From: Kiritimatiellia bacterium
Lineage (GTDB): Bacteria > Verrucomicrobiota > Kiritimatiellia > RFP12 > UBA1067
Direction of reading: 5' to 3'
Length of the DNA: 20,869 nucleotides
Assembly: GCA_017521065.1 (NCBI GenBank)
Contig: JAFXEA010000244.1
Span: 1-20,869 of the forward strand
The notes beneath the pieces are model-generated. The model saw only the letters and a list, made by a program, of their open reading frames with translations. It made no database searches and was not told the origin of the DNA. The position numbers and the translations under genes are program-made. Below, one piece after another: positions 1 to 5,726 of this stretch (position 1 is the stretch's first letter; every line of letters starts with the position of its first letter).

Positions 1-31
1 ATTGGCTCTCTTGTTCTCGTCGTTCAAGGGT

Positions 32-171
32 AGTTCAGAGTTCGAAGTTCAGAGTTTGAAGTTTAGAGTTTGAAGTTTAGGACAGAGGACAAAAGACAGA
101 AGACAAAGGATCTTGGCTGTTGATCGCGAAGCACCACCCAGCCGAAACCAGAAACCAGAAACCAGAAACCA
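32..171. repeat. Composite heptanucleotide repeat element, copy 1 (complete)
   Basis: The element has three consecutive blocks with a strict 7-nt period. Block A is seven AGTTYRR units at 32-80 (AGTTCAG, AGTTCGA, AGTTTGA, AGTTTAG). Block B is four GACARAR units at 81-108. A 35-nt non-periodic linker follows at 109-143, containing GGCT, GCGAAGC and CCCAGCC. Block C is four identical GAAACCA units at 144-171. The blocks were read directly from the sequence. It resembles in style the short tandemly repeated heptanucleotides of heterocystous cyanobacteria, without implying relationship. The function is unknown. Confidence 0.93.
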
Positions 172-179
172 GACAACTA

Positions 180-713
180 ATGAACCGCATCACATCACTT
201 GGCAAGGCACTTCAGGTGCTCTCCTTCTACCGCTGGGCGTTTGGCGACCTGACGGAGCAGGATTCCGATGTGGGAATGCTGGCGGAGTATCTGGTGGGCG
301 ATGTGCTGGGCTGCCTGCCTCCGGCGCGTGCGGTGAACTCGCCGTTTGACCTCACCATGAAGTCTGGAACGACAATCGAGGTGAAATCCGTTACGCACAA
401 GTATCGGCAGAAGGGCAGAACGCCCTGCTATCGCTGGGACGTCTCCACGCAGGCCGAAGCGCTGAAGGGGAAGCGTCCGATCGCCGACGTGTGGATTTTC
501 ATGATGGCCTCTTTCCCTCGCGGGACCTCGCGCACGCCGCGTGTGTTCCAGGCGTTCGATCTCGGCAATTGGTCCGCATACGCAGTTTCGGGCGAGCATC
601 TGCGCACATCGGGCTGCACAAGCTACGTATCCGAATCAACGCTTCGCCGCCTCGGCCTTGAACCGTTCCCGTTGAAGAAACTGAAGCGCATCCTTGACCA
701 CGAAATACGCTAG
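180..713 (+). CDS. PD-(D/E)XK-like nuclease-fold protein, function unknown
   Basis: This is a soluble protein of 177 residues. The pattern E36 (in LAEYLVGD), D57 (in PFDLTM), then E67-V68-K69 (in TIEVKS) matches the PD-(D/E)XK nuclease core: an acidic residue in the first helix, then an Asp, then a beta strand carrying ExK. A hydrophobic strand, ADVWIFMM, follows, as expected for the fold. I do not recognise a named family. A DNA-cleaving or restriction-like role is inferred from the motif only. An in-frame ATG at 120 lies inside the upstream repeat and would add 20 residues encoded by repeat DNA, so I prefer the ATG at 180. No Shine-Dalgarno sequence precedes it; the 5' flank is the GAAACCA array. 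The next gene, rfbC, is separated by a second repeat copy, and nothing shows that the two work together. Confidence 0.7.
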   Translation: MNRITSLGKALQVLSFYRWAFGDLTEQDSDVGMLAEYLVGDVLGCLPPARAVNSPFDLTMKSGTTIEVKSVTHKYRQKGRTPCYRWDVSTQAEALKGKRPIADVWIFMMASFPRGTSRTPRVFQAFDLGNWSAYAVSGEHLRTSGCTSYVSESTLRRLGLEPFPLKKLKRILDHEIR

Positions 714-723
714 GCAGTGGGCG

Positions 724-870
724 AGTTTGAAGTTCAGAGTTCAAAGTTCAGAGTTTAGAGTTAAGAGTTCGAAGTTTAGGACAGAGGACAAAGGCTCTTT
801 GCTGTTGAACGCGAAGCACCTCCCAGCCGAAACCCGAAACTAGAAACTAGAAACTAGAAACCCGAAACCA
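724..870. repeat. Composite heptanucleotide repeat element, copy 2 (complete)
   Basis: It has the same order as copy 1 with different unit numbers. Eight AGTTYRR-type units lie at 724-779, two GACARAG units at 780-793, and a 35-nt linker at 794-828 sharing GCTGTTGA, CGCGAAGCACC and CCCAGCC with copy 1. Six GAAACYH units lie at 829-870 (GAAACCC, then GAAACTA three times, GAAACCC, GAAACCA). The array ends 13 nt before the rfbC start codon. Confidence 0.93.
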
Positions 871-883
871 CGAGCCACGTACC

Positions 884-1441
884 ATGAAAGTCACTTCCAC
901 AGACATCGCCGGCGTCAAGATCATCGAGCCGGACGTCTTTGGCGACGCGAGGGGATGGTTCTGCGAAACATACAATGACCAGCGCTACCGCGACGCGGGA
1001 ATAGACAATGTGTTTGTGCAGGACAACGAAAGCTTCTCGTCGAAGGGCGTTGTGCGTGGACTCCACTGGCAGGCCGCGCCGCATACTCAGGCGAAGCTCG
1101 TTCGCGTGATCCAAGGGGCGGTGTGGGATGTTGTGGTCGACATCAGAAAAGGTTCGCCCACATACGGCAGACATGTTACAGCAACGCTGACAGGCGAGAA
1201 TCGCCTGCAGTTCTACATCCCTCGTGGCTTGGCGCATGGTTTCATAGTTCTGGAGGACAACACGCTTTTCAGCTACAAGTGCGACAATCTCTATTGCCCC
1301 GCAGCCGACCGTGGAATGCGATTCGACGACCCTGCGCTGGGAATCAAGTGGCCAGATATTGGAGTGCCGCTCATACTCTCGCCCAAAGACCAAAAACATC
1401 CTCTGTTGGCCGATATTGCGCCATGGGAAGATGAAACATGA
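884..1441 (+). CDS. rfbC: dTDP-4-dehydrorhamnose 3,5-epimerase
   Basis: RfbC/RmlC epimerises dTDP-4-keto-6-deoxyglucose at C3 and C5, the third step of dTDP-L-rhamnose synthesis, in the cytoplasm. At 185 residues it has the full family length. Recognisable cupin motifs are FVQDNES (44-50), VRGLHW (57-62), LVRVIQG (72-78), YIPRGLAHGF (111-120) and FSYKC (129-133). H61, K71, Y131 and D169 fall where the family has its catalytic or substrate-binding His, Lys, Tyr and Asp, so the enzyme should be active. The ATG at 884 gives the usual N-terminus, but no Shine-Dalgarno sequence precedes it; a heptamer array sits directly upstream. rfbA, rfbB and rfbD are not in the window. The presence of rfbC suggests that a dTDP-6-deoxysugar is a component or precursor of the glycan. 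A related dTDP-4-keto-6-deoxyhexose 3- or 5-epimerase of the same family is the main alternative. Confidence 0.93.
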   Translation: MKVTSTDIAGVKIIEPDVFGDARGWFCETYNDQRYRDAGIDNVFVQDNESFSSKGVVRGLHWQAAPHTQAKLVRVIQGAVWDVVVDIRKGSPTYGRHVTATLTGENRLQFYIPRGLAHGFIVLEDNTLFSYKCDNLYCPAADRGMRFDDPALGIKWPDIGVPLILSPKDQKHPLLADIAPWEDET

Positions 1442-1559
1442 GCGGCTGCACATATTCAAAGTGACGTACCGCGTGATAGGGCTGAGTGCTCGGATTGGTG
1501 ATTTTGGGAACTGAACATCCAAGTCTGGGTAATTTTTTGAACGGATATGTAGTGTCGCC

Positions 1560-3053
1560 ATGAAACGGCTATTCATATCGAGTGTGCAGAAGGAATTCGA
1601 GCACGAACGGGCTGCAATCAAGCGGATGATTGAGTCCGATCCGATACTGAAGCCGTATTTCACTGTGTTTGTCTTTGAGATAGATGCACCGGCTTCGGAC
1701 AAATCCACGCAACAAGTCTATCTAGGAGAAATCGAGAAAAGTGACATCTATCTTGTCCTGATTGGGAATCGATATGGATATTGCCGTGAAGGGGAATTGT
1801 CTCCAACGGAACAAGAATTTGACAAAGCCAGGGAACTGGGGCTCACGAAACTGGTAATGGTGAGAGGTTCGGACAACTCGAAGCGAGAAGATCGTGAAGC
1901 GCGCTTCTTGGACAAGGTTTCAAAAGAACGTGTGCGCGTCAGATATCAGGATGCGGAACCGGAACAGGCGGTCGACGATCTGCTGGACGAGGTGCGGAAC
2001 AGCCTTCGCGACATCATGCTTGACGACGGTATTTTGTCGGAGAAGCCGTTTGAAGATCAGTGTCTGGCCGATGCTTCGCTGGAGGACATTGATGCGGCCC
2101 GAATCGCTTGGTTTGTCGAGAGAGCCGTCCGTATACGTCAGGCCAAATATCCGCCAAACCCGTCGGTTGTTGACGTCCTGCGGTCGTTGCACTTGTTTGA
2201 CGCTAAGCGGAACGCGCCGACGAAGGCAGGTGTGCTACTGTTCGGGCGTGACGTACAGGGACCGTTTCCCAGTTCTGCTATAAAGTGCGCGTGTTATCCA
2301 GGAACAGAAAAGCGCAAGCCCAACATTGACATGGAGCTTGTCGAGGGAGATCTGTTTCTGATGGCTGACCAGGCGATAGCATTCATCAGCCGACACCTGA
2401 ATCATGGTGCCGGAGTACATAGCCACGGCGCGGCAGCGGACGATGTGGACGAGATTCCGAACACGGTGATCGCCGAGGCCGTCAACAACGCAATCGCCCA
2501 CCGAAACTATGCGAGTATTGGCAGCATTCAGGTTGAGGTCTACTCGGATCGCGTGGAGGTCATCAGCCCAGGACGGATCCACCGCGCGATAACCGTTTCC
2601 GAATTGTACAAGAAACACGAGTCGTTTGCCACGAATCCGCGAATCGCCCGTGCCATGTATCAGGTCAAGTACATTGAGACGATTGGAACCGGGTTGACCG
2701 ACCTGTTAGAAGAGTGCCGGAAAAAGGGACTTAGAACGCCCTTGCTCGAGGAGATGTCGGGGCGTTTCCGCATTGTTATCTGGCGTCCTCAGACCAGAAC
2801 CGATGCGGTTGGCAATCGTCTGGAAGGTTCACAGAAAACGCCACAGAAAACGCCACAGAAAACGCCACAGAAAATCCTAGCGTCAATTCGTGCGAATCCG
2901 TTTGTAGGAACGCAGGAGATGGCGGATATGTTTGGAGTGGAAAGAAGTACCGTGGCGCGCGCGATTGCAAAACTTAAGCGGTCTGGTGTACTGCGTCGCA
3001 TTGGCCCTGACAAAGGTGGACATTGGGAAGTAATTGAGAAATTAGATGAATGA
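1560..3053 (+). CDS. DUF4062 / GHKL ATPase-like / winged-helix protein
   Basis: This soluble protein of 497 residues has three parts. Residues 1 to about 100 form a DUF4062 domain, with FISSVQKEFEHER near the start and DIYLVLIGNRYGY at 62-74. Residues about 165-410 resemble the ATP-binding part of COG2865-type predicted regulators: the GHKL N-box IAEAVNNAIAHRNY at 304-317, then ISPGRI (335-340) and ETIGTGLTDLLEE. Residues about 436-497 form a winged helix-turn-helix. A QKTP tract (425-438) links the last two. In most COG2865 proteins a Schlafen/AlbA_2 domain occupies the N-terminus; here DUF4062 takes its place. DUF4062 occurs in multidomain signalling and suspected defence proteins, so either a regulatory or an anti-phage role is possible. 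The ATG at 1560 has no Shine-Dalgarno sequence, but it starts exactly at the conserved domain. It sits between rfbC and a decayed gene, like an insertion into the locus. Confidence 0.82.
   Translation: MKRLFISSVQKEFEHERAAIKRMIESDPILKPYFTVFVFEIDAPASDKSTQQVYLGEIEKSDIYLVLIGNRYGYCREGELSPTEQEFDKARELGLTKLVMVRGSDNSKREDREARFLDKVSKERVRVRYQDAEPEQAVDDLLDEVRNSLRDIMLDDGILSEKPFEDQCLADASLEDIDAARIAWFVERAVRIRQAKYPPNPSVVDVLRSLHLFDAKRNAPTKAGVLLFGRDVQGPFPSSAIKCACYPGTEKRKPNIDMELVEGDLFLMADQAIAFISRHLNHGAGVHSHGAAADDVDEIPNTVIAEAVNNAIAHRNYASIGSIQVEVYSDRVEVISPGRIHRAITVSELYKKHESFATNPRIARAMYQVKYIETIGTGLTDLLEECRKKGLRTPLLEEMSGRFRIVIWRPQTRTDAVGNRLEGSQKTPQKTPQKTPQKILASIRANPFVGTQEMADMFGVERSTVARAIAKLKRSGVLRRIGPDKGGHWEVIEKLDE
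2830..2874 (+). repeat. 12-bp tandem repeat encoding QKTP units
   Basis: A CACAGAAAACGC unit is repeated in tandem about 3.75 times without any mismatch. The period is a multiple of three, so it encodes the hydrophilic linker (Q-K-T-P)n between the ATPase-like and winged-helix domains. Identical DNA units suggest recent slippage-driven expansion. Loss or gain of units would change linker length without a frameshift. Confidence 0.93.
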
Positions 3054-3086
3054 GGCGAAAACTGGTTTGACCTGTTTCACAAAGGG

Positions 3087-3200
3087 AAAGTTGAAAGGTT
3101 TGTTGTTGAGCTGAAGTCGGCGGGCGTGGAGTTTTTCGCCGGTGTGCCGGATTCGCTACTGAAGGGCTTCTGCACGTATGTGACCGACACCTGTGTTGTG
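3087..3200 (+). pseudogene. Phosphonopyruvate decarboxylase N-terminal fragment
   Basis: The reading frame gives KVERFVVELKSAGVEFFAG followed by VPDSLLKGFCTYVTD. This matches my recollection of the first 35-40 residues of phosphonopyruvate decarboxylase, the ThDP enzyme that follows PEP mutase in 2-aminoethylphosphonate synthesis. The GVPDSLL motif is characteristic. No ATG, GTG or TTG lies in frame between the upstream stop at 3051-3053 and the fragment. After the conserved part the frame runs into low-complexity sequence and ends at 3275 inside a heptamer array. More than 90 percent of the gene is missing. I infer that the locus once made a phosphonate decoration and lost it, probably through rearrangement at the repeats or insertion of the DUF4062 gene. 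The related sulfopyruvate decarboxylase is an alternative source. Confidence 0.68.
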
Positions 3201-3261
3201 GAAAAAAGCCACTCCACCACTTCTACTCCACCAATGGGGTCAGACTCTCTCTCACTTATAA

Positions 3262-3441
3262 AGTTCAAAGTTTGAAGTTCAAAGTTGGTTTTGCTAGGAT
3301 AGAAAATGTAGTGGTGGGTTGACGCGGAAGTCGGATGTCGGGCAATGATGAGCCGATGTCGGCAAAAGAGAACCAGGAAACAAAGGACAAAAGACATAAG
3401 ACAAAGGATGGTGGCTACTGAACACCGCGCATCTTCCAGCC
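3262..3441. repeat. Composite heptanucleotide repeat element, copy 3 (interrupted)
   Basis: Block A is reduced to AGTTCAA, AGTTTGA, AGTTCAA, AGTTGGT at 3262-3289. About 96 nt of other sequence intervenes. Block B then appears as GACAAAA, GACATAA, GACAAAG at 3386-3406, followed by the linker, again exactly 35 nt, at 3407-3441, with GGTGGCTACTGA and TTCCAGCC preserved. Block C is absent. The conserved order and linker length show common origin with copies 1 and 2. Confidence 0.85.
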
Positions 3442-3547
3442 TCATCCTCTGTCCTAAAGATTTTAATCTTGAATGCCGATTGTTTCCACTACGGACATGG
3501 CATGGTTGGAAGCAGATTTTTGGCAACAACAAAGAAAGGAAAAAACA

Positions 3548-3778
3548 ATGGACATTAACACGTTCATAGAGAACTTCGCCGGGCAGTTTGACGATACGCC
3601 CGCCGATCAGATTACACCAGATACGATCTTCGCCGATCTTGATGAGTGGTCGTCTCTGACGGCACTCTCCATCATCGCGATGGTGGATGAAGAGTATGGT
3701 GTTACGCTCAAAGGTGATGACATCAAAAACGCCACAACCGTTCAGGATCTTTTCAACGCCGTAACGGCGAAGAAGTGA
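3548..3778 (+). CDS. Acyl carrier protein (first of two)
   Basis: This acidic protein of 76 residues has ACP length and pattern. S36 in DEWSSLTAL sits where ACPs carry the phosphopantetheine-accepting Ser of the DSL motif. Helix II (LTALSIIAMVDEEYGVTL) and the C-terminal helix (TVQDLFNAV) also fit. It should carry acyl intermediates as 4'-phosphopantetheine thioesters in the cytoplasm. A longer in-frame ATG at 3473 would add a 25-residue tail unlike any ACP. The ATG at 3548 has AAAGGA at 3535-3540, 7 nt upstream, so I chose it. It opens a block with two KAS III genes, a ketoreductase, a second ACP and an acyl ligase, and is therefore probably a dedicated ACP for a surface-glycan acyl group and not the housekeeping AcpP. 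A large inverted repeat separates it from the next gene. Confidence 0.9.
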   Translation: MDINTFIENFAGQFDDTPADQITPDTIFADLDEWSSLTALSIIAMVDEEYGVTLKGDDIKNATTVQDLFNAVTAKK

Positions 3779-3790
3779 TTACAGAGAAGT

Positions 3791-3863
3791 CACGAAATAC
3801 ACCAAACACACGAAGAGGCGAGAAATTATTTCATAGTCCTTTGTGCGTTTCGTGTATTTCGTG
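3791..3863. repeat. Large imperfect inverted repeat, possible terminator or attenuator
   Basis: Arms at 3791-3815 and 3839-3863 match at 22 of 25 positions, with one further G-T wobble, around a 23-nt loop. The arms begin and end with CACGAAATACAC and its complement. Directly after the stem comes GGTTTTTAT, so the RNA could act as an intrinsic terminator or attenuator between the ACP gene and the KAS III gene. Motifs of this type also occur as dispersed repeats in some environmental bacterial genomes (recollection), so it may simply be a mobile hairpin. The inverted repeat is certain; its function is not. Confidence 0.88.
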
Positions 3864-3885
3864 GTTTTTATAAAAGGGAAAGTTT

Positions 3886-4968
3886 ATGGCATTCTGCGAG
3901 TTCAAGAATGTGCACATAGTTGGCGTCGCCGCCGGTGTGCCGAAGAACATTGTCAGCAATCTAGACCTCAAGTCAGGCGATGGTTCCATATCAGGGGATT
4001 ACTCGCCAGAGGCATTTGTCGAGATGACTGGCGTCAAGGAGCGGCGTGTATCTGAAGTGCTGACAACGAGCGATCTTGGATTCGCGGCTGCTGAAAGGTT
4101 GATCGCGGACATAGGGTGGGACAAAGCGACTATTGACGCGATCCTTTTCGTGTCGCAGACGGCAGATTATGCACTTCCCGCGACGGCCTGTATCCTTCAG
4201 GATCGACTTGGACTTTCCAAGGAGTGCTATGCGGTGGACATTGCGCTTGGATGTTCGGGTTGGGTCTATGGGCTCAGCATAGCGTGTTCGCTCGCTTCGT
4301 CTGGTGCGATGAAACGTATACTTCTTATCGCAGGAGATGCGAAGCGTCGCGCACCCCAACCGCTTGATCCTCTCTTCGGCTGTGCGGCAACCGCGACGGC
4401 GGTTGAGTTCGCTGAAGGTGCAGATGGTTTTAAGTTCCATTTTGGAACTGATGGGTCTGGATACGAGGCGATTATCATACCTGATAGTGGAAGCCGTAAT
4501 CAGACTAGGCCAGAGTCCTTCATTCCAACGGAGTTCGAAGGCAAGATGATGCACCAGATGCAGACACACATGAAGGGCATGGATGTTTTTGGGTTTGGTA
4601 TCACAACAGCTCCGAAGTCGGTGAAGAAGCTTGTTGAACACTTTGGTTTCGACTATCAGACGTATGATTGGTTCCTTTTCCATCAGGCAAACATGAAGAT
4701 GAACAACATGATCGTCAAGAAGTTGAAACTTGATCCGGCGAGGGTTCCGAGCGAGATGTACAACTTCGGCAATACGTCGTCTGCTTCGATCCCGCTTTTG
4801 CTTGTCACGCAAATCAGGAATCAGGTTAATGACAAGAAGCAGAAGTTCCTTTGCTGTGGTTTTGGCGTCGGACTATCGTGGGGTACTGTCGCATTTGAAG
4901 ACGCAATCCATGTGAGCGAACTTGTCGAGGTCGACGACACTGCGGAGAACTACGGGTACAAACTATGA
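3886..4968 (+). CDS. 3-oxoacyl-ACP synthase III (KAS III / FabH-like), first paralogue
   Basis: KAS III enzymes condense an acyl-CoA or acyl donor with malonyl-ACP to a 3-oxoacyl-ACP, in the cytoplasm. At 360 residues it is slightly longer than typical FabH. The thiolase-fold triad is complete: C123 in LGCSGWVYG, H266 in FLFHQAN, N296 in NFGNTSSASIP. The C-terminal CCGFGVGLSWG is also typical. The ATG at 3886 is preceded by AGGGAA at 3875-3880. The stop overlaps the start of the SDR gene by 4 bp, implying translational coupling. It shares long identical stretches with the KAS III encoded two genes downstream (ACILQDRLGL, LGCSGWVYGLS), so the pair arose by duplication. I infer it makes or extends a short 3-oxoacyl group for a glycan. 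Donor chain length cannot be read from the sequence. Confidence 0.92.
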   Translation: MAFCEFKNVHIVGVAAGVPKNIVSNLDLKSGDGSISGDYSPEAFVEMTGVKERRVSEVLTTSDLGFAAAERLIADIGWDKATIDAILFVSQTADYALPATACILQDRLGLSKECYAVDIALGCSGWVYGLSIACSLASSGAMKRILLIAGDAKRRAPQPLDPLFGCAATATAVEFAEGADGFKFHFGTDGSGYEAIIIPDSGSRNQTRPESFIPTEFEGKMMHQMQTHMKGMDVFGFGITTAPKSVKKLVEHFGFDYQTYDWFLFHQANMKMNNMIVKKLKLDPARVPSEMYNFGNTSSASIPLLLVTQIRNQVNDKKQKFLCCGFGVGLSWGTVAFEDAIHVSELVEVDDTAENYGYKL

Positions 4969-5717
4969 GCAACTACAATCCATTCACACTTGAAGGAAAG
5001 ACGATACTTGTGACAGGGGCGTCGTCGGGAATTGGCCAGACGACGGCTATTGAATGCTCGAAGATGGGCGCGAAGCTCGTCATCACCGGACGCAATGCTG
5101 AACGGTTGCAGGAGACATTCAATCAGTTAGAAGGCGAAGGGCATAGGCAAATTATTGCCGAACTCACTGATGGCGAGGACGTCAATCGGCTGGTCAGTGA
5201 ATGTTCCGAATTGAATGGTCTTGTCCTTTGCGCGGGGAAGGGGAAAACTCTTCCGCTTTCATTTTGTTCTAAGGAAAAGTTTGACGATGTGTTTTCGGTC
5301 AACTTCAATGCTCCTGTTGAATTACTTAGACTCTTACTGAAGGCTAAGAAAATCACAAAATGTGGGTCTGTAGTTTTTGTTGCATCCATAGCTGGCATGC
5401 AGGGCCGAACAAGTCCTGCAAATGCTATGTATGGCGCATCAAAAGCGGCATTAGTGGCAACTATGCGTTATTTTGCTCGTGAATACAGTACGAAACTAAT
5501 TCGTTTCAATTCTGTCAATCCGAGCATGGTGAATACTCCTCTGATTCAGCACGGGGCGATAACAGAAGAGCAGCGAAAAATTGATATGGCAAATTATCCG
5601 CTTGGACGATATGGAGAACCGCTTGACATCGCGCATGGCATAATCTACCTTCTTTCCGACGCGTCGTCGTGGGTGACTGGGCACTCGCTTGTCATTGATG
5701 GCGGCGTGACGATATGA
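4965..5717 (+). CDS. SDR-family 3-oxoacyl-ACP reductase (FabG-like)
   Basis: This classical short-chain dehydrogenase of 250 residues has the nucleotide motif TGASSGIG at 17-24, and N113 (SVNF), S141, Y156 and K160 (YGASK) as the catalytic tetrad. The C-terminus SSWVTGHSLVIDGGVTI is typical of FabG-like proteins. The usual NAG motif appears as CAG at 89-91, a mild deviation. It probably reduces the 3-oxoacyl-ACP from the adjacent KAS III enzymes to a 3-hydroxyacyl-ACP using NAD(P)H. Its start overlaps the first KAS III gene (ATGA), and the second KAS III gene starts 9 nt after its stop. Position between two KAS III genes supports a 3-hydroxyacyl product, as in known pathways for 3-hydroxybutyryl-type substituents on amino sugars. 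An SDR acting on a sugar nucleotide is the less likely alternative. Confidence 0.88.
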   Translation: MSNYNPFTLEGKTILVTGASSGIGQTTAIECSKMGAKLVITGRNAERLQETFNQLEGEGHRQIIAELTDGEDVNRLVSECSELNGLVLCAGKGKTLPLSFCSKEKFDDVFSVNFNAPVELLRLLLKAKKITKCGSVVFVASIAGMQGRTSPANAMYGASKAALVATMRYFAREYSTKLIRFNSVNPSMVNTPLIQHGAITEEQRKIDMANYPLGRYGEPLDIAHGIIYLLSDASSWVTGHSLVIDGGVTI

Positions 5718-5726
5718 GGTCCTTTA

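Larger units (their letters stand above)
3054..3547. other. Non-coding stretch of 494 bases: gene remnant plus scattered repeats
   Basis: No intact gene is visible. In order it holds a phosphonopyruvate decarboxylase fragment (about 3087-3200), the 9-mer ACTCCACCA twice at a 14-nt spacing (3211 and 3225), a GGGGTCAGACTC motif (3236-3247), four AGTTYRR heptamers (3262-3289), GGAAGTC/GGATGTC-like units near 3330-3345, GACARAR heptamers and the 35-nt linker (3386-3441), and a small AAGATT/AATCTT palindrome near 3457. It ends with the leader of the first ACP gene. Confidence 0.75.

Noticed and set aside
32..171. CRISPR array
   Set aside because: The repeats are 7 nt long, contiguous and without spacers; no cas gene is near.
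854..1708. Long open frame on the minus strand (284 codons) opposite rfbC and the start of the DUF4062 gene
   Set aside because: The translation has no recognisable domain, and it lies opposite a full-length rfbC with all catalytic residues. It is a shadow of the coding strand.
3236..3247. GGGGTCAGACTC motif as part of an insertion sequence or REP element
   Set aside because: Similar motifs occur in dispersed palindromes elsewhere, but here only one half is present, with no transposase or second arm.
3457..3470. AAGATT/AATCTT palindrome as an operator or terminator
   Set aside because: It is only 6 bp per arm with no T tract and no repeated partner site; too little to support a function.
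3473..3547. N-terminal extension of the first ACP from an upstream ATG
   Set aside because: The 25 extra residues do not resemble an ACP, and a good Shine-Dalgarno sequence sits just before the ATG at 3548.
3991..4812. Minus-strand frame of 273 codons opposite the first KAS III gene
   Set aside because: The translation is rich in Arg and Cys without domain features. The opposite strand encodes an intact KAS III.
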